The notes under the pieces are model-generated. The model worked only from the letters and a program-made list of their open reading frames with translations. It did no database searches and was not told where the DNA came from. Below are positions 36,676 through 48,480 of a stretch of 64,000 bases of DNA, piece by piece. How positions within the stretch are numbered: position 1 is the first letter of the stretch; every line of letters begins with the position of its first letter. The position numbers were made by a program, and so were the translations under genes. Source of the DNA: Amphirosellinia nigrospora. Lineage: Eukaryota; Ascomycota; Sordariomycetes; Xylariales; Xylariaceae. The stretch lies in contig SCHM01000001.1 of assembly GCA_004123355.1 (NCBI GenBank), forward strand, positions 7,636,193 through 7,700,192, in the 5' to 3' direction.

Positions 36676-38142
36676 ACGCATTTTGTGAATTATTTGAAGT
36701 GGGAGGCCTGTGGTACTAGGTTTTCCGTGATGTAAGTGTTGCTAGCTACAGCTCCCGAGGCTACCTCAAAATACATAATATTGGACCTAATAAAACTACT
36801 GGTCTAATACTAGACATAGTTGCCATTCGCTAGCTTATAATCATCTTGATATAGGTGCTTCCCGAGACTGCAATTTTACACGATGATACCAGCATTGTTC
36901 TGAAGGTAGTAAAAGTTGAAGAATAAGAGACCATATTTAATTAGTAGAACCCCTATACGACATTATCGCAGAAGTCTCCTTACTTGAAGACTATAATAGA
37001 ATCTCGAGCACTTGATTCATAGTTATGACCTTTCTATCTTGATAGGATACTGGTTTATCATATATCCATGCTTATAATAACCCACGTATTATTGCAGTCA
37101 AGTCACCTACCACTGCAGATGAATGCTATCTGGGGCCTATACCGTAAGCCCTTTCTTGAAAAAGACATCTCCGGCCTATAAGATAGGTAATGGCCGATGG
37201 GATTTTTGGACCAATTAGAAAATCGGCCCGGCTATGGAGTTATCGGACTCTTAACACAGAGCGGCCAGACCGAGAGTTTCTTTTATTATTTCGGGGCCAC
37301 CGCCTCCCCTTGACTTGGTCAATGTGGCTTAAGTTGCAAGCTGAATATGCGGGGGGGATTACCGAACCATGGTTGTTGGCCTGTCGGCGCAAAAGTCCGC
37401 CGCGTATGATTGGTTGATCGGGTTACATTACAACGCATCTTTCCCACTTGGTGTCGAATGCTACGGCAGTGAGACTTAGTCATCAGGAACCGAGGAAGTT
37501 CCAGTCGAGGTACTTCCCTAACTCGGCTTTTCGGGAGCGACTATTGATGTTTACGAAGTATACCTCATGCTCCCAAAGGGAAGGGAGTTTGCGAAGTGTA
37601 ACATGCCATTCCTAATGCAGTGCCACCCCAATTTTCTGTCTGGGCAATAAGAATCCAAGTTAGCTTTACCTCAGAATGTTGTAGCATAGATATCTGATTG
37701 CGATTAGCTTCAGGTCTGCAAGGATTTGGGCGCTGCTATAGTTCGTCTCCCCGCCGAGGCACGTAGTGGGAATTTGTCAATGCGCACGGCACCGCCCTAG
37801 CACAGCATATGTGGATTATTATTTTCTTTTCCGTTCGCCACTCATTCCCATACTGACGACCTTTGCAGCCTCGAGAAAAGATTTCGCGACTCCGGAGACA
37901 GCTTACCGCCAGATGTCTGTGACGACATACTTCGAACCCATCTCCAAATGGTTCATATATGTATGCATTGCATTTTCCACTACCTCAAGATAGAAATGTC
38001 GACAGCAGCCCGTATACCTACATACCATCAGCTACTAGGCTTGGGTATTTGATAGGTTGCGATTTATTTGGCATTGCTTCGAGTATCTGCCAGGTTAACT
38101 TCAACACATCGTTTCCCCTGGAAAATCGCTTTTCTACTAGCT
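36676..38142. other. Intergenic; no supported gene
   Basis: Nearly 1.5 kb between the P450 and bZIP genes. Open frames at 37,190-37,417 and 37,766-37,993 show no family signal. Confidence 0.45.
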
Positions 38143-39779
38143 ATGAAACCTATTTCGGCCAAGAATCGGGAACCTCCCGTTCTGTCAAACCAGTCGAGGC
38201 TACGTAGCCCCGAATTTTCGCCCTCTGACGTGGAAGGTTCTTCAGTACCCATAGATCGCAAGGCAAAAAAACGCATCCAGAATCGGGTTGCACAAAGAAC
38301 ATACCGTGAGCCTTAACAGATCCACGGTGTATTCAGCAATGCTTATTGGTGTATACATAGGTACTCGAATAAAGCAACGCCTTCAGGATCTGCAGCAACA
38401 AGTACAGACCTTACAACAGAAGGAAGAAGAGCAACAGCGCGATGCCCAGCGCGAAAACAAATCAGATGACAGTGGTAATGAAGAAACAACCTTCTATACC
38501 ACGGTTGCTGGCGGCAGTAGTCCCATATTTGTCCGGGGCCAAACCGAAGAACAGCACAACCCCAAGTTAGCACGTCAAGGTTTCCACGGTATCAATGCCA
38601 CGAATCCGAGCCCGTGGGCTGGCATACCCAGTCAACCTAACATTTGGAGCCCTCCACCTGAAGGGCCGAGATTTGTCTATGATAACTCCTTTAGTAATAT
38701 GCCTGGACGCCCACCTCTGGCGACAATGCCAGTTTTATCGCCGACAAGCCTTCCACTGAACACCTCGGGCAGCGTATTATGCCCGCAAACATGTCAAGGA
38801 GAACATCCGCAAAACACGCCGGCGTTTTTCATCGAGTTGAGGACATTGCGCATCACGGCATTGCTAATCCAACTGGGAATATCTTTGGTAAGCGCCATAA
38901 CTTCTCTATGATAATTGTATCAATACAAGTTTAAAATAAATAAAAATATGGAGAAGCTGACTACGTCAAGAAACAAATCAAGAGGGGCGGATCAGTCAGA
39001 TTCAGGGCCTCGATTCCACTCACCTATCTCCTTGGCTGCATAAGCTAGAGCTGAGGCCGCCCACCATGGCCCAACGCCGATCCCTCCTGCAAAGCATCCA
39101 GCAGGTATGCACCAGCCGCTTTACCAGGACGGGAATATGAGTGCACCTATGGCGCCCACCCCTACCCGTGGCCAGGAAACATTTTACCAAATGCACAAGC
39201 GTCAGTAGAAGAGCAATTCGAATATGTTTTGAGCTGCGCACAGCGTGTGGGCTTCGACAGCTTCGATACATGGCCTTGCATTACTACACCCGAAACTTCA
39301 ACCCGGCCTCCGTCATAGCATTGGAACAACACTTGAGCCGCGACCGACGTCTCCCGGAGCTCCTTGCCGAGCTCAGGAAACAATCGACGCATTGGAGTGA
39401 ATGGCAGCGCCGTGGGTACCAAGGTGAAACTATGAAATCGGCCGAGGAAATCTGTGCCGTGGAATATGGCGAGTTTCGCAAGTGCGAGGGCGAACATGGA
39501 GTTGTGAAAGAGGCAGCAATGGGAGATATGGTGAGTGAGGACCACTATTACGTTCCTCTACTCGATAGTACAGCTTGGTAGAGGGCCTGGGAAGATACTA
39601 ACGAGGAAAATCTCCAGTTACCCAACCTCTGGACCCTCCTAACGGCACTGGTGTCAAGTAATCAACAGTTGTCTCAGAGACAGATTTCTGAGGTGGTTTT
39701 CACATGCATGAGAGTGCTTTGCGGATTAGAGGGACCTCAGAATCAGCCGGCCACGTCTTCGGGGCCATCACCTAGATGA
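38143..39779 (+). CDS. bZIP transcription factor, frame-disrupted
   Basis: The start at 38,143 (MKPISAKNREPPVLSNQSRL) leads to a basic region RKAKKRIQNRVAQRTYR (residues 39-55) with the bZIP signature N-x7-R. A 55-bp intron (38,306-38,360, GTGAGC...ATAG) lies exactly between basic region and zipper. The zipper follows (IKQRLQDLQQQVQTLQQKEE), then a Pro/Ser-rich middle and a conserved fungal C-terminal domain: SVEEQFEYVLSCAQRVGFDS, MALHYYTRNF, LPELLAELRKQST, WSEWQRRGYQGET, AEEICAVEYGEFRKCEG. An intron after GDM (39,531-39,617) joins to LPNLWTLLTALVSSNQQ and the end SSGPSPR. Another intron starts near 38,891. At least two frame changes are needed (near 38,813, near 39,267). It lies 1.5 kb from the P450 and may regulate it, but this is inference from position only. 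Total about 430 aa. Confidence 0.75.
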
Positions 39780-41515
39780 TAGTTGTTGTAACATAACGTA
39801 TATAAAAATACATTCCGCTATTTGTGGTATTGTTTTTGTTACACGTATCTCACCTCCGGCTGCGGCCCTCGGCTATTCGTACCATTTTAAGCTATTTCGG
39901 TTACACAGGCCAATGGAGGTCCGTCGGGGTAGTCCGATATTTGTGTATATACAGGCTAATCAGGTCCCATGTCCTGCGAAGGAATACCTAGAGAGTAAGA
40001 GGTCCTTTGGCACCATAGCAAATTATTAGATCTTAGGAATGGAGCTATTCCCAAGCCCTTTATCGAGCCCTTATGATTGTTTTTATGAATTAATTTTAGC
40101 ATGCCAAGATGATGGGAAAAGTTCAGGTAGAAATAGGTTGAGAGAAGTTGTAAGAAGTATTGCATGTTAAATCACCACTTAACATTTAACTTGGTAAGGT
40201 TTAATCAGATGTATGTCAACTTCATATCCGATAACCGCAAGTAGCAAAAAACACTGCTTTACAATCCTTCTCGGGCGATAAGAGTCTAACTGGGCTCATC
40301 GTATTCTCTGGCTAGACTATTGCATGAAGCTGGGTGTGGGAAATTCTATTAGACTAAGGCATACTCCTTCTAAAGCTCCAATGTATTCATCTTCAAGCCC
40401 AAGAGGGTTGTTATCCCACGATAATCGCCGAACAGCACTTCCATGTGTGTCAAGCCCAATTCACCGTCTTTTTCATTTTTTGTTTTCACCAACCGAGCTG
40501 CATCGCTGCGACCTACCCTACGACTGAACATATAGCCGACAGCTACCTTGGAGATAAGATCACTGTCGTGGTCGGTTTACTTTTAGTCTCATGACCTGTG
40601 GGCGGTCTGGACCTACGTTGCGTTGGATCATCTACCAAGACAAATCACCACACCACCATCGGCGGCCTCGAGGTACAAGCGGTGTGCGCGTTGTGTACTT
40701 ACTCATACTATGCATTCTAGTCTTGCGGTCTACGGCTATGGGTGTACGAAAATTGTATGTATGCTATAATTGATTGTAAATGGTTGAATAATAGCAACAA
40801 ACCCTGGATTGCCGGCCATAAGGTTGTGATGGTTATAGTTGAGTCAGGGAAAGTGTATAGCTAGATGGCGTTAGATCTTATGTGAACTTATGCGCGTTCC
40901 CGCGAATGACGTAATTTTACCGCTGCAGAAAAGGAACGTCTAGCGCGCGACCAATTCAGCTTAGTGCATTTGCCACTATTCTAATCATCAACTAAAATGT
41001 CCGAACGAAGCCCCTAATTAAGACGAGCTATGGGCGTAGGTTTTGTGGCGGACAGTCTATAGGACGGACTATGTTGTCGGCAGCAAGTTTCCAGCGATCA
41101 TGGGAAATTTCCAGCTAATGACCATGATTAATTAGTTAATCAATTGACCGCTCATGGTTTACTCCCGTTTGAGCTGCATAAGAAAGAACCACTATCTGCT
41201 ACTAGGGTAGTTATTTTTATATCTAATTTCTGTCGCTCGAGCCGTCTGCACGTTTTTGTAATGCAGACTACAATCAGTTTTACACTAGACAGTCCGTTTA
41301 GTTAGAAATTAGGCGCAGATTTTTTATTACACTTCCCATTGGGATGGTAAAACCTATCTCAGAGGTGCCTGGGCGGGTAGGATGCCTCGGCATTGAGGGC
41401 CGACAATCCGATCAGATCTCCCCTAAGTTAGTCTAATCTTCAGCTACCCAGTTACACTCCGCTATAACCTCATCCACTTACACGACAGTCTCGACGTGAA
41501 CTTTCAGCTCCTAAA
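39780..41515. other. Intergenic; no supported gene
   Basis: 1.7 kb without a convincing frame. Small open frames at 40,324-40,527 and 40,591-40,773 have no family signal. Confidence 0.5.
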
Positions 41516-42437
41516 ATGGGCTCCCTCCTTGCAGCCCTCTGTTATATGCGCCTCAAACTATTGATATCTCTGATTAGACTAATCGTTCGCATCGCGACAC
41601 CCCGTGTCTCTGCGAAGCCGGACGCGGTCCTGCGGGCGCCCTCGCGCGACGTAGGCCGCACGATCAGGGTGCACGTCTACTCACCATCTCCCAACAAGCT
41701 GGGGGAAGCGTCACGAACGCCACCGCCCGTCTTGATTAACTGCTTCGGCTCCGGCTTCGCGCTTCCCCTCTTTGGCGCCGATGACCTTTTCTGTAGTCAG
41801 ATTGCCCAGCGAACCGGGCATGTCGTGCTGGATGTCGACTATCGGCTAGCCCCGAGCACCCTTCCCTGCAGCTCTCCACGACGTCGAGGATGTTGTGCAG
41901 TACGCGCTGTCGAGTCCCGACAGATATGATGTCACCCGTATATCCATATCTGGCTTCTCCTCTGGCGGTACGCTGGCACTAGTTGCCCCAACGCTGTTGC
42001 CCGCCAACACGTTTCGAAGCGTGATCGCGTTCTACCCTTCCGTCAGCATGGTGAAAGACCCAAGCGAGAGGAAGGCGCCCGTTGAGGGACCGAGCAGTGG
42101 ACGTGCACCGCTCTTTTGGACACGGTTATTTCGAGAGGGCTATCTAGGGGGCAAGGATCCGAGGGACCCATGCATCTCACCCCTCTACGCGGACACGCGA
42201 GATTATCCGAGAAACACGCTCATCGTCACCGCTGAATACGACGCCTCGGCGCCAGAGGCGGAGGAATTTGCTAAAAACGCCGAGGTAAATGCCGATACCA
42301 CCGACAGGCGAGTGATTCAGCGGAGAATGCGTGGGTGCGGGCATAACTTTGACAAGAGCAAGAAGCATGCAAACGCAAGGGATGAAGCTTACGCCTTAGC
42401 CGTGGACTCGTTGAGCTGTAGTTCACGTGATCAATAG
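41516..42437 (+). CDS. Alpha/beta hydrolase-3 family esterase/lipase
   Basis: The ATG at 41,516 (MGSLLAALCYMRLKLLISLI) starts an N-terminal hydrophobic helix that may be a membrane anchor. Features: a strand and oxyanion-hole segment PPVLINCFGSGFALPLFG in place of the usual HGGG, the DYRLAP motif, an HDVEDVVQYAL helix, nucleophile elbow GFSSGG (near 41,950), acid in TAEYDASAPE (near 42,240) and His in GCGHNFDKSK (near 42,345). All three catalytic residues are present. It belongs to the hormone-sensitive-lipase-like (alpha/beta hydrolase fold-3) group; about 305 aa, a normal length. Two single-base changes near 41,853 and 41,862 are needed to pass from DYRLAP to the canonical EHPFPAAL and on to HDVEDV; both lie in C-rich runs. 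No intron needed. Confidence 0.75.
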
Positions 42438-43143
42438 TATTCTGTCCCAAGTGTTCAGCTGGCACGAGTCTCCCGGCGTTGATCTTAGTGGTTGATCCTA
42501 AGATGGTGATGTGAATTGTTTGCACTAGCGAGATGGCCTACGTGTACGCTTCTCTCGAGCCTTGGTTCGATATCAACTGAAAAGAGTGCTTGTTCACGAA
42601 ACATACCTTTGTGAAAAGTTGGGGAGTGAGTAATTTAGCCCTCACCCCTGAGCGATAATACGAGGGCTAAATTTCAGAGAAATGGCAGATCTTCGAGTCT
42701 TGACCACACCTTGGTAAGAAGTACGCGGCTCAATCGTAGAGATGGCCAATTCATGTGTATGTAGGCGTACATTAAACCAACAGGGCTGCAAGTGGTAGTA
42801 ATCATCAGGCAGCTTTACATGGAACTCTCATACCCCTCTTTGTCCGCTCTCGTCTTACGTCTTCATCTGAGTTGTCAAGTTGCAAGTCGTGGATCCCCAA
42901 AGTTCAGAATACGGCATCGCGACATAATGAGTCACGATACAATCTGCCTGGAAACGCGTCGGCTTCGTCATCCAATTGCGGAGGCCAATGGAACGACTTG
43001 CATGCCGCAGTCCGTGGGTCCACTACATCATCGCCTGGAAGGGAGCCGAAGCCGAGAAGAGGACCCCGAGCCCTTATATAAACTCACAAATACAATCTCC
43101 CAAATAGCAGTGCAGCTAGTGATTTTATAATAAAGCAAGCAAC
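42438..43143. other. Intergenic and promoter of the FAD oxidase
   Basis: No supported gene. A TATATAAA box at 43,075-43,082 lies 62 bp before the next start codon. Confidence 0.5.
43075..43082 (+). promoter_or_regulatory. TATA box of the FAD oxidase
   Basis: TATATAAA, 62 bp before the ATG at 43,144. Confidence 0.5.
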
Positions 43144-44731
43144 ATGTCGTCGACAAGTGAGCCACGCAGCAACGCATACCTGCCTGTACCCAACCCCACG
43201 ACGCCATACTGGCGAACCGAGCTCCACCCTCTGGACTCTTATCGGTCAACAGAAGATCTACCCACGGAATGCGACGTGCTCATAGTCGGCGCCGGGATAT
43301 CAGGGGTTTCGGTCGCATATCACCTATCGCAAACCGACGCCACCGCAGAGGAATCCGCCGGGGTCCCATCCATCCTACTTCTGGAGGCCCGCCAGGTCTG
43401 TTCCGGTGCGACGGGTCGCAACGGCGGACACATCAAAGCCAAGACCGAGTCAGTTATGAAAGTCGCCGAGCGGGACGGCGTTGAACAGGCTGAGAAACTC
43501 GTTGCCTTCGTCGACGCGCACATCGACACGTTTAGGAATGTAGTCGAGCGCGAGGGTCTTGATTGCGAGTTTGAGCTTCGTCGCAGTTATGATGTGTACA
43601 TAACCGAGAAGGACGCGATTTCCATGCGTGAAGCCTGGGCGAGACATTCCGCTCGCGCGGAATCTTGGATGCAAGCTCGCCAGTTCTTGGATACCAACCT
43701 CGCAGAGCTGGTGTCGGGTGTGAAAGGCGCTCGTGTTGCGATCAGCTCACCTGCATGTTCAATGGTGAGTCATGTCTTTTTCTGATGCTGGCACATAATC
43801 GAACAGCTGCTCCTTGCCGCGGCTCCTAGTCGTATATCCGCTGACTCAGAATGCAAAAGTGGCCATACAAATTCGTGACACAACTGTTAGCACGCGCCAT
43901 GGAGCGGAACCCAAACTTGAATCTTCAGACAGAGACACCGGTCTAGGAGTCGAATACATTGAGAAGGGGCAACGCAGCACCCCAGAAACTCTAGTTCACA
44001 CATCGCGGGGTTCCGTTCGTGCGAAAAAGGTCGTGTTTGCGACGAACGGCTACACTGCCGGCCTGCTACCCAATACAAGGGCACCGTCACGCCTTACAAA
44101 GGCACAGCCGCGCATCTTGCGCCGTCATCAACGAAGGGACCTGTATTTCCTCATCTGAGCCACACCTATAACCTCGAGTTCGGGCTAAACGAGTACGAAA
44201 CAGTGGATTATCTCAATCCAAGGCCGGATGGCGGGATCGTAGTAGGAGGCGGGAAATGGCTATATGAGAAGGACCGTCACTTATGGCACGACACTGTCGA
44301 TGACTCTACTACCTTCGACGCGATTACTGACGCGAAGTATTTTGAAGGATACATGCAGCGGAATTTTAAAGGGTGGGAGGACAGTGGTACCGAGGTAGAC
44401 AAGATCTGGACCGGAAGTGGGTTATCCCATCGCGTGCTTACATTCTTCATGTTCATTGCTAACGACTATATCCATAGTAATGAGCTCCACGCCTGACCAG
44501 TTTCCGCATGGCGGAGGGGTGCCGGGGCGGAAAAACCAGTGGGTCATAGCAGGTTTCAACGGTGCTGGCATGACCATGAGCTTCTTACTTGGCAAGGGGG
44601 TTTCTCAGATGGTTCGACACGACGTACCATTTGAGGAGATCGACCAGATCATCCACGTTTCTTCAAGACCACGGAGGAGAGAATGGCAAAAAGTAATTAA
44701 TCTCGACGGCATGGAACTGGTATTTACCTAG
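43144..44731 (+). CDS. FAD-dependent oxidoreductase (DAO family)
   Basis: A D-amino-acid-oxidase-superfamily (DAO) flavoenzyme oxidising an amine or amino acid with FAD. The ATG at 43,144 starts MSSTSEPRSNAYLPVPNPTT, followed by PYW, an early tract common in fungal members of this group. Dinucleotide-binding motif DVLIVGAGISGVSVAYHL (GxGxxG at residues 49-54), then LLEARQVCSGATGRNGGH, the typical second FAD segment. Later: KKVVFATNGYTAGLLP, YLNPRPDGGIVVGGGKW, WTG, then TPDQFPHGGGVPGRKNQW and AGFNGAGM, the standard C-terminal FAD motif. Introns: 43,765-43,806 (42 bp) and 44,417-44,477 (61 bp, phase 1), the latter joining WTG to IMSSTPDQ. Two one-base frame changes are needed, near 43,815 and near 44,077 (before YKGTVTPYKG). 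About 490 aa. It may act with the neighbouring esterase in catabolism; the substrate is unknown. Confidence 0.8.
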
Positions 44732-45162
44732 GTAATTGATAATAATGCCACGCGTGTATAGCACGCCTTCTGACCCAAAAGCACCGAAGCCGATTACTCA
44801 ATTCTAACCAAGTGATGCGTTTGCTGCTACCTGTACATTTATATCCCAATAACGCGGCCTGCTAACCCTGAAGGTGGCATGCCGGAGCATGGCGCCCACC
44901 CCTCTCAACGGGGTCCAGATGTGTGAAATTAATCTGGAGAACTCATCTCTTCGTCGCCCCCTGAAGAATTCTCGTCCTCGTCGTCGGCCTCTGAAGCACT
45001 CCCGTCGCCCCCTATCTGATTGGCAGCTAATTGTATATTGTGGTGCAGGTAAGTATGAGCTCCTCAAGTGGATCCCACTCTTGAATGTGCCTGATTCCCT
45101 GCTCTAGCTTGGCCCCTGACCTGGCTGGGAGCACTCTTCGGCTACCCATTGCAAAACTCGAT
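44732..45162. other. Intergenic, no gene seen
   Basis: A TACCTAGGTA palindrome (44,725-44,734) overlaps the oxidase stop. The CG-rich stretch near 44,945-45,015 has imperfect short repeats. Confidence 0.4.
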
Positions 45163-46124
45163 CTACAAGTCCGCACACACGTACCAAATGTCGGGACGGG
45201 GCTTTCGCATATTATTCATCTCCTCTATGATTAGTGCGAGTCGAGACCGGACTCTTTCACTGGTATTTTGAGCCAAGATCGTACTTATATCCGAGGTGAT
45301 TTGAACGAGCTCTTTGTCAATCATGGCTGTTACGACCGTTTTGACGAGCTGGCTACCATCCACATTCCCACTGTTTAGACATGTTTTAATTTCCGTGTAG
45401 CCAGCGATGAGGTCCAACCCGATCATAGTTTTTGCGATCCCCCTAGCCAAGATAGCTATATCTTCCTTGGCGGCGGGAATCTGAGCGCCAAAACCTGAAC
45501 CGTTATCTTGGACGCGGAATATGTGCTTTTTCATATCATTGAAGATCCAAGCGATGGTCTTGTGCATGTCGTATTGGCTGATTTGTTCTAGGGCATTAAA
45601 ATCTCCGTGTCCGGGTTCTTCAACAAAATAACTCAGCACGGCATCAGTGACCTAAGCCAATGCCGTGATCGGACCCCAAGTCACCCACTGCCTGGCCTCA
45701 CCAGACATGATATTAATGTAAGCATCAATGGCCCCGACACAGAATGTGCGTCGTTGTGTAATCAGTGTGTTGAAGAAATAATAAACAACGCACGTATCCG
45801 CAGTACCAAATTCACGCGCGACAGCTGTGATGAATTTGGGATCGGGATGGGATGTTGTCCGAAACTCCTTGACAGAAAAGGCCACCATTATTAGCCTTAG
45901 TGCATGGTAGTACACGATAGACCTGTGATAATTGAAGGTTATTAGCTGGGAGCTGGTGCTAATCGGAAATCGACTAGGCTGTGAACTACGTACGACTTCT
46001 TTCCGGAGTCGGACGCGGTGTCACGTAACCGTATTTTCGGAAGATGTTCGATAATGGAGCTAATGGCATTATCGTCAAAATCAAACCCGTCGAGCAACCG
46101 CACCATGTTCCTCTTTCTAGACAT
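45163..46124 (-). CDS. Unknown helical protein with one in-frame stop
   Basis: The minus-strand start at 46,124 (MSRKRNMVRLLDGFDFDDNA) leads to an intron at 45,923-45,993 (GTACGT...CACAG) that joins GKKS to SIVYYHALRL cleanly. The reading then stays in one frame to 45,163 with a single TAG at 45,652-45,654, followed in the same frame by VTDAVLSYFVEEPG and about 160 further residues ending KPRPDIWYVCADL. About 295 residues, largely helical, with no signal peptide, clear membrane span or recognised domain. The TAG could be a CAG-to-TAG change of RIP type, or lie in an unusually short intron (a GTGACT...TTAG stretch of 33 bp would remove it in frame). No frameshift is needed, unlike most neighbours. 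Function unknown. Confidence 0.55.
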
Positions 46125-46766
46125 GATGTCGTAACTCAGTATGTTGTGATGCTTATGAGTGGCGCCGTGACGAAAAATGGAGAAAGCTTTTTACAGATGA
46201 TTCAGAACGAATAAACAACTTGCGTAGTTAAAAGATTGCATGTGTAAAGCTGCGTTTGATAGTTGTATGGGCTCAGCAGAATGTCAAGTGACAACCAACT
46301 CAAGCGTTCGAAACCCAAGCCCTACGAAGATCAGAAGTCCAGCAGGAATGATGCTGGACATTGGAAGATTGTTGGAAAGCTACACCCGCTCTGAAGATGC
46401 ATCATGCCCCCAATACTACCTATTTCATCAAGAGCGCTTTCACGATTCATGGTTCCTTCCAGGAAGTAGAGTTTAATGTGAAGGTATATAAGTGCGTCAT
46501 ATATCCTTTCAGGTGTTAGTAGGATGCACTGCGTTAATTCCTATCACTTAATCCTTCCTGTATCTGGCGGCGGAATCCTATAACGTAAGGGCGAGATGTG
46601 ATACCTAACTGCCTTTGCGTCTTATCTAAGTACCTAAGGTAATCACTTTTCCGTGGGTACGAACCTTACTCTAAAACATGCAGTCTACCGCCATCCGTCA
46701 TTCTGTGTACCTTGTGGTAGTCTGATGTGTTGGCCTCTGTCCTCCCTTCACCGTAATGACTGCGTT
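46125..46766. other. Intergenic, no gene seen
   Basis: A plus-strand open frame at 46,240-46,476 shows no family signal. TACCTAAGGTA-type elements lie near 46,630. Confidence 0.45.
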
Positions 46767-47627
46767 TCATTCATTGGTAACTGCCGCTTGGGTTGGATTG
46801 GTAGGTGCGGGAATATACGGTCGGATAACTGCATCTACATATGCGAGAGGCAACCCCCACTGCTCTGATGCCTCTTGAATGCCTACATTCATTCGGTCGA
46901 CATATTCGTCCTGGGGACTGGAGGGCGTAACGTTCTCAAAGTCGACATAAACCAAAGCTTGGAACCTATGGCCTGGTAGCTGAGGCGTGGTCTCTTCGTT
47001 GGGCCGTTTCACAATTTCCTCTTTCGAGTGCATGGGCTCGGTTGTAGGTGAGGTGGTCGCGTTGGACAGCAGATTCTGGTCGGCGTTTGATCTTGAGACA
47101 TCAGCCCACTCAACATTCAGCATTTCTCGCTCGTATGCATATCCCACTCCTTCGCAGCGATCAAGTTGGCTTTCATCTTCGGGGTCCAATTGGTACACTA
47201 GCCGTAGACACCTGTCACTAGCGCGGTTTTTGGAGCTTGGCCATCGTTCGCCTCAGCTTGGTTCTCCGTGATGGGTATTTGCGAAGAGTCCCGATGCTTG
47301 TTTTTGATGATATTCGCGTATCCACGTTCGTTGATGATCCACTGCAACATTTGGCGTCAGTAATCACCATCGACAGTGAAATCCGGGAATGCCTGAGAAT
47401 GTCTTAAGGTCCCTAAATGGGAGCGCAGAACAACCGGGCCACTTTAGTCCCGACACAGATGAATATAGAGTTAAATAAACTTGAATATCACTCACAGTCC
47501 AATCCGTAAGATGTGCCAGGCCAATTGGGATGGAATAGGGGCATCGATTGTGCATCTGAGTTGTTGATAGATTTGAGCCGTAGGCGAAGTAAAGCCGTCC
47601 CATTTCTTGTGAACTGTGCTGCGCCAT
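46767..47627 (-). CDS. Gamma-glutamylcyclotransferase-like protein
   Basis: A GGCT/AIG2-like fold enzyme that releases 5-oxoproline from gamma-glutamyl peptides, as in glutathione turnover. The minus-strand ATG at 47,627 starts MAQHSSQEMGRLYFAYGSNL; YGSNL is the family's nucleotide-like binding loop. A 154-bp intron (47,342-47,495, GTGAGT...TTGCAG) joins HLTDWT to WIINERGYANI. Then VYGLVYQLDPEDESQLDRCE with the catalytic Glu (near 47,160), YAYERE, a Ser/Thr-rich insert, FQALVYVDFENV and a C-terminal helical part with a YVDAVIRPYIP end. About 235 aa. One frame change is needed near 47,204 (before LVYQLD), as if one base were missing. Cytosolic. Substrate preference cannot be told from sequence alone. 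Confidence 0.8.
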
Positions 47628-48246
47628 GATTCAGACGTCTTTTGGTGCTATTGTGGGTGAGCGAGCAGTAATATTCTCCTGCTGGTGTTCGTGGAAAGAC
47701 CTTGAGAATGTGTGTATATGTGGTATGAGCTGTAAAGAGTTTTTATTTGCGGAAGATGTCTTTGCGTGCTGTTGCTTGGTAAAATAGAAAGTATGCGAGC
47801 GTACTAGGTAAGTACCTAAGGTATTCAGTTACTTAACTAGGTACCTAGATTAGGCTGGGTGGGATGACCTGTTTATATACATGATGGTTGCCTTGTGCCC
47901 TTGCACAGTACCTGTGGTGACGCCTTGACGTATTAGTACCTAATCCTTTCAGCATTGCCCAGGTGCTAAAAAGCCAACCACGCCATTAATGAATAACAAA
48001 TCTGATATTGTAGCGCACCTAGTCCTAGATAGGTGCTTGGGTGTCTTGTACTACTATAATAGTGGAAGGCACAGTGATTACATTGAAGCAGATGCCCAGG
48101 CATTTTTGCATTCTACTTAACAAATCTGTACCAATCGCTATACCTAATATAACTTACATTTTGGTCCCTCATTATTCCTGCCTACATATTAGCTAAGTAG
48201 GTATCTTTGTGCCAAAGTGATTGAAACAGGCTTAGGTCTCAGTCAA
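47628..48246. other. Intergenic, palindrome-rich
   Basis: No gene seen. CTAGGTACCTAG (47,837-47,848) and several related TACCTA elements cluster between 47,800 and 48,200. Confidence 0.5.
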
Positions 48247-48480
48247 TGTCACGAACCTCGCAAGGGTAGGGTGTAAGCATCTGTTGTTGCACGGAGGATC
48301 AGTGAAGTCATCTCCGTGAGCTCTATGTGACTACTTGACTATATACAGAGAGTCTCTTTGTTCCGGTTGGATCCGTGTGCCTAGATCCCTGTTTCCTTGC
48401 AGTCAAAATCTTCTTTAGGTCTAATGATTCTCTAGGTTTCCATTTTCTCTCTTCAATGTAACTTTGTGTTTTAATAAAAC
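48247..48480 (+). repeat. LTR-like repeat, better preserved copy
   Basis: Starts TGTCACGAACCTCGCAAGGG and runs through GTAGGGTGTAAGCATCTG and an ACTATATACAGAG TATA-like part. It matches 48,863-49,060 in direct orientation. The TGTCA start and internal TATA suggest a fossil LTR fragment; the end is not clear and no target duplication was found. Confidence 0.5.

Noticed and set aside
34647-44731. Secondary-metabolite cluster with a backbone synthase
   Set aside because: No ketosynthase, adenylation or terpene-cyclase motif seen in the window, so only accessory enzymes can be claimed.
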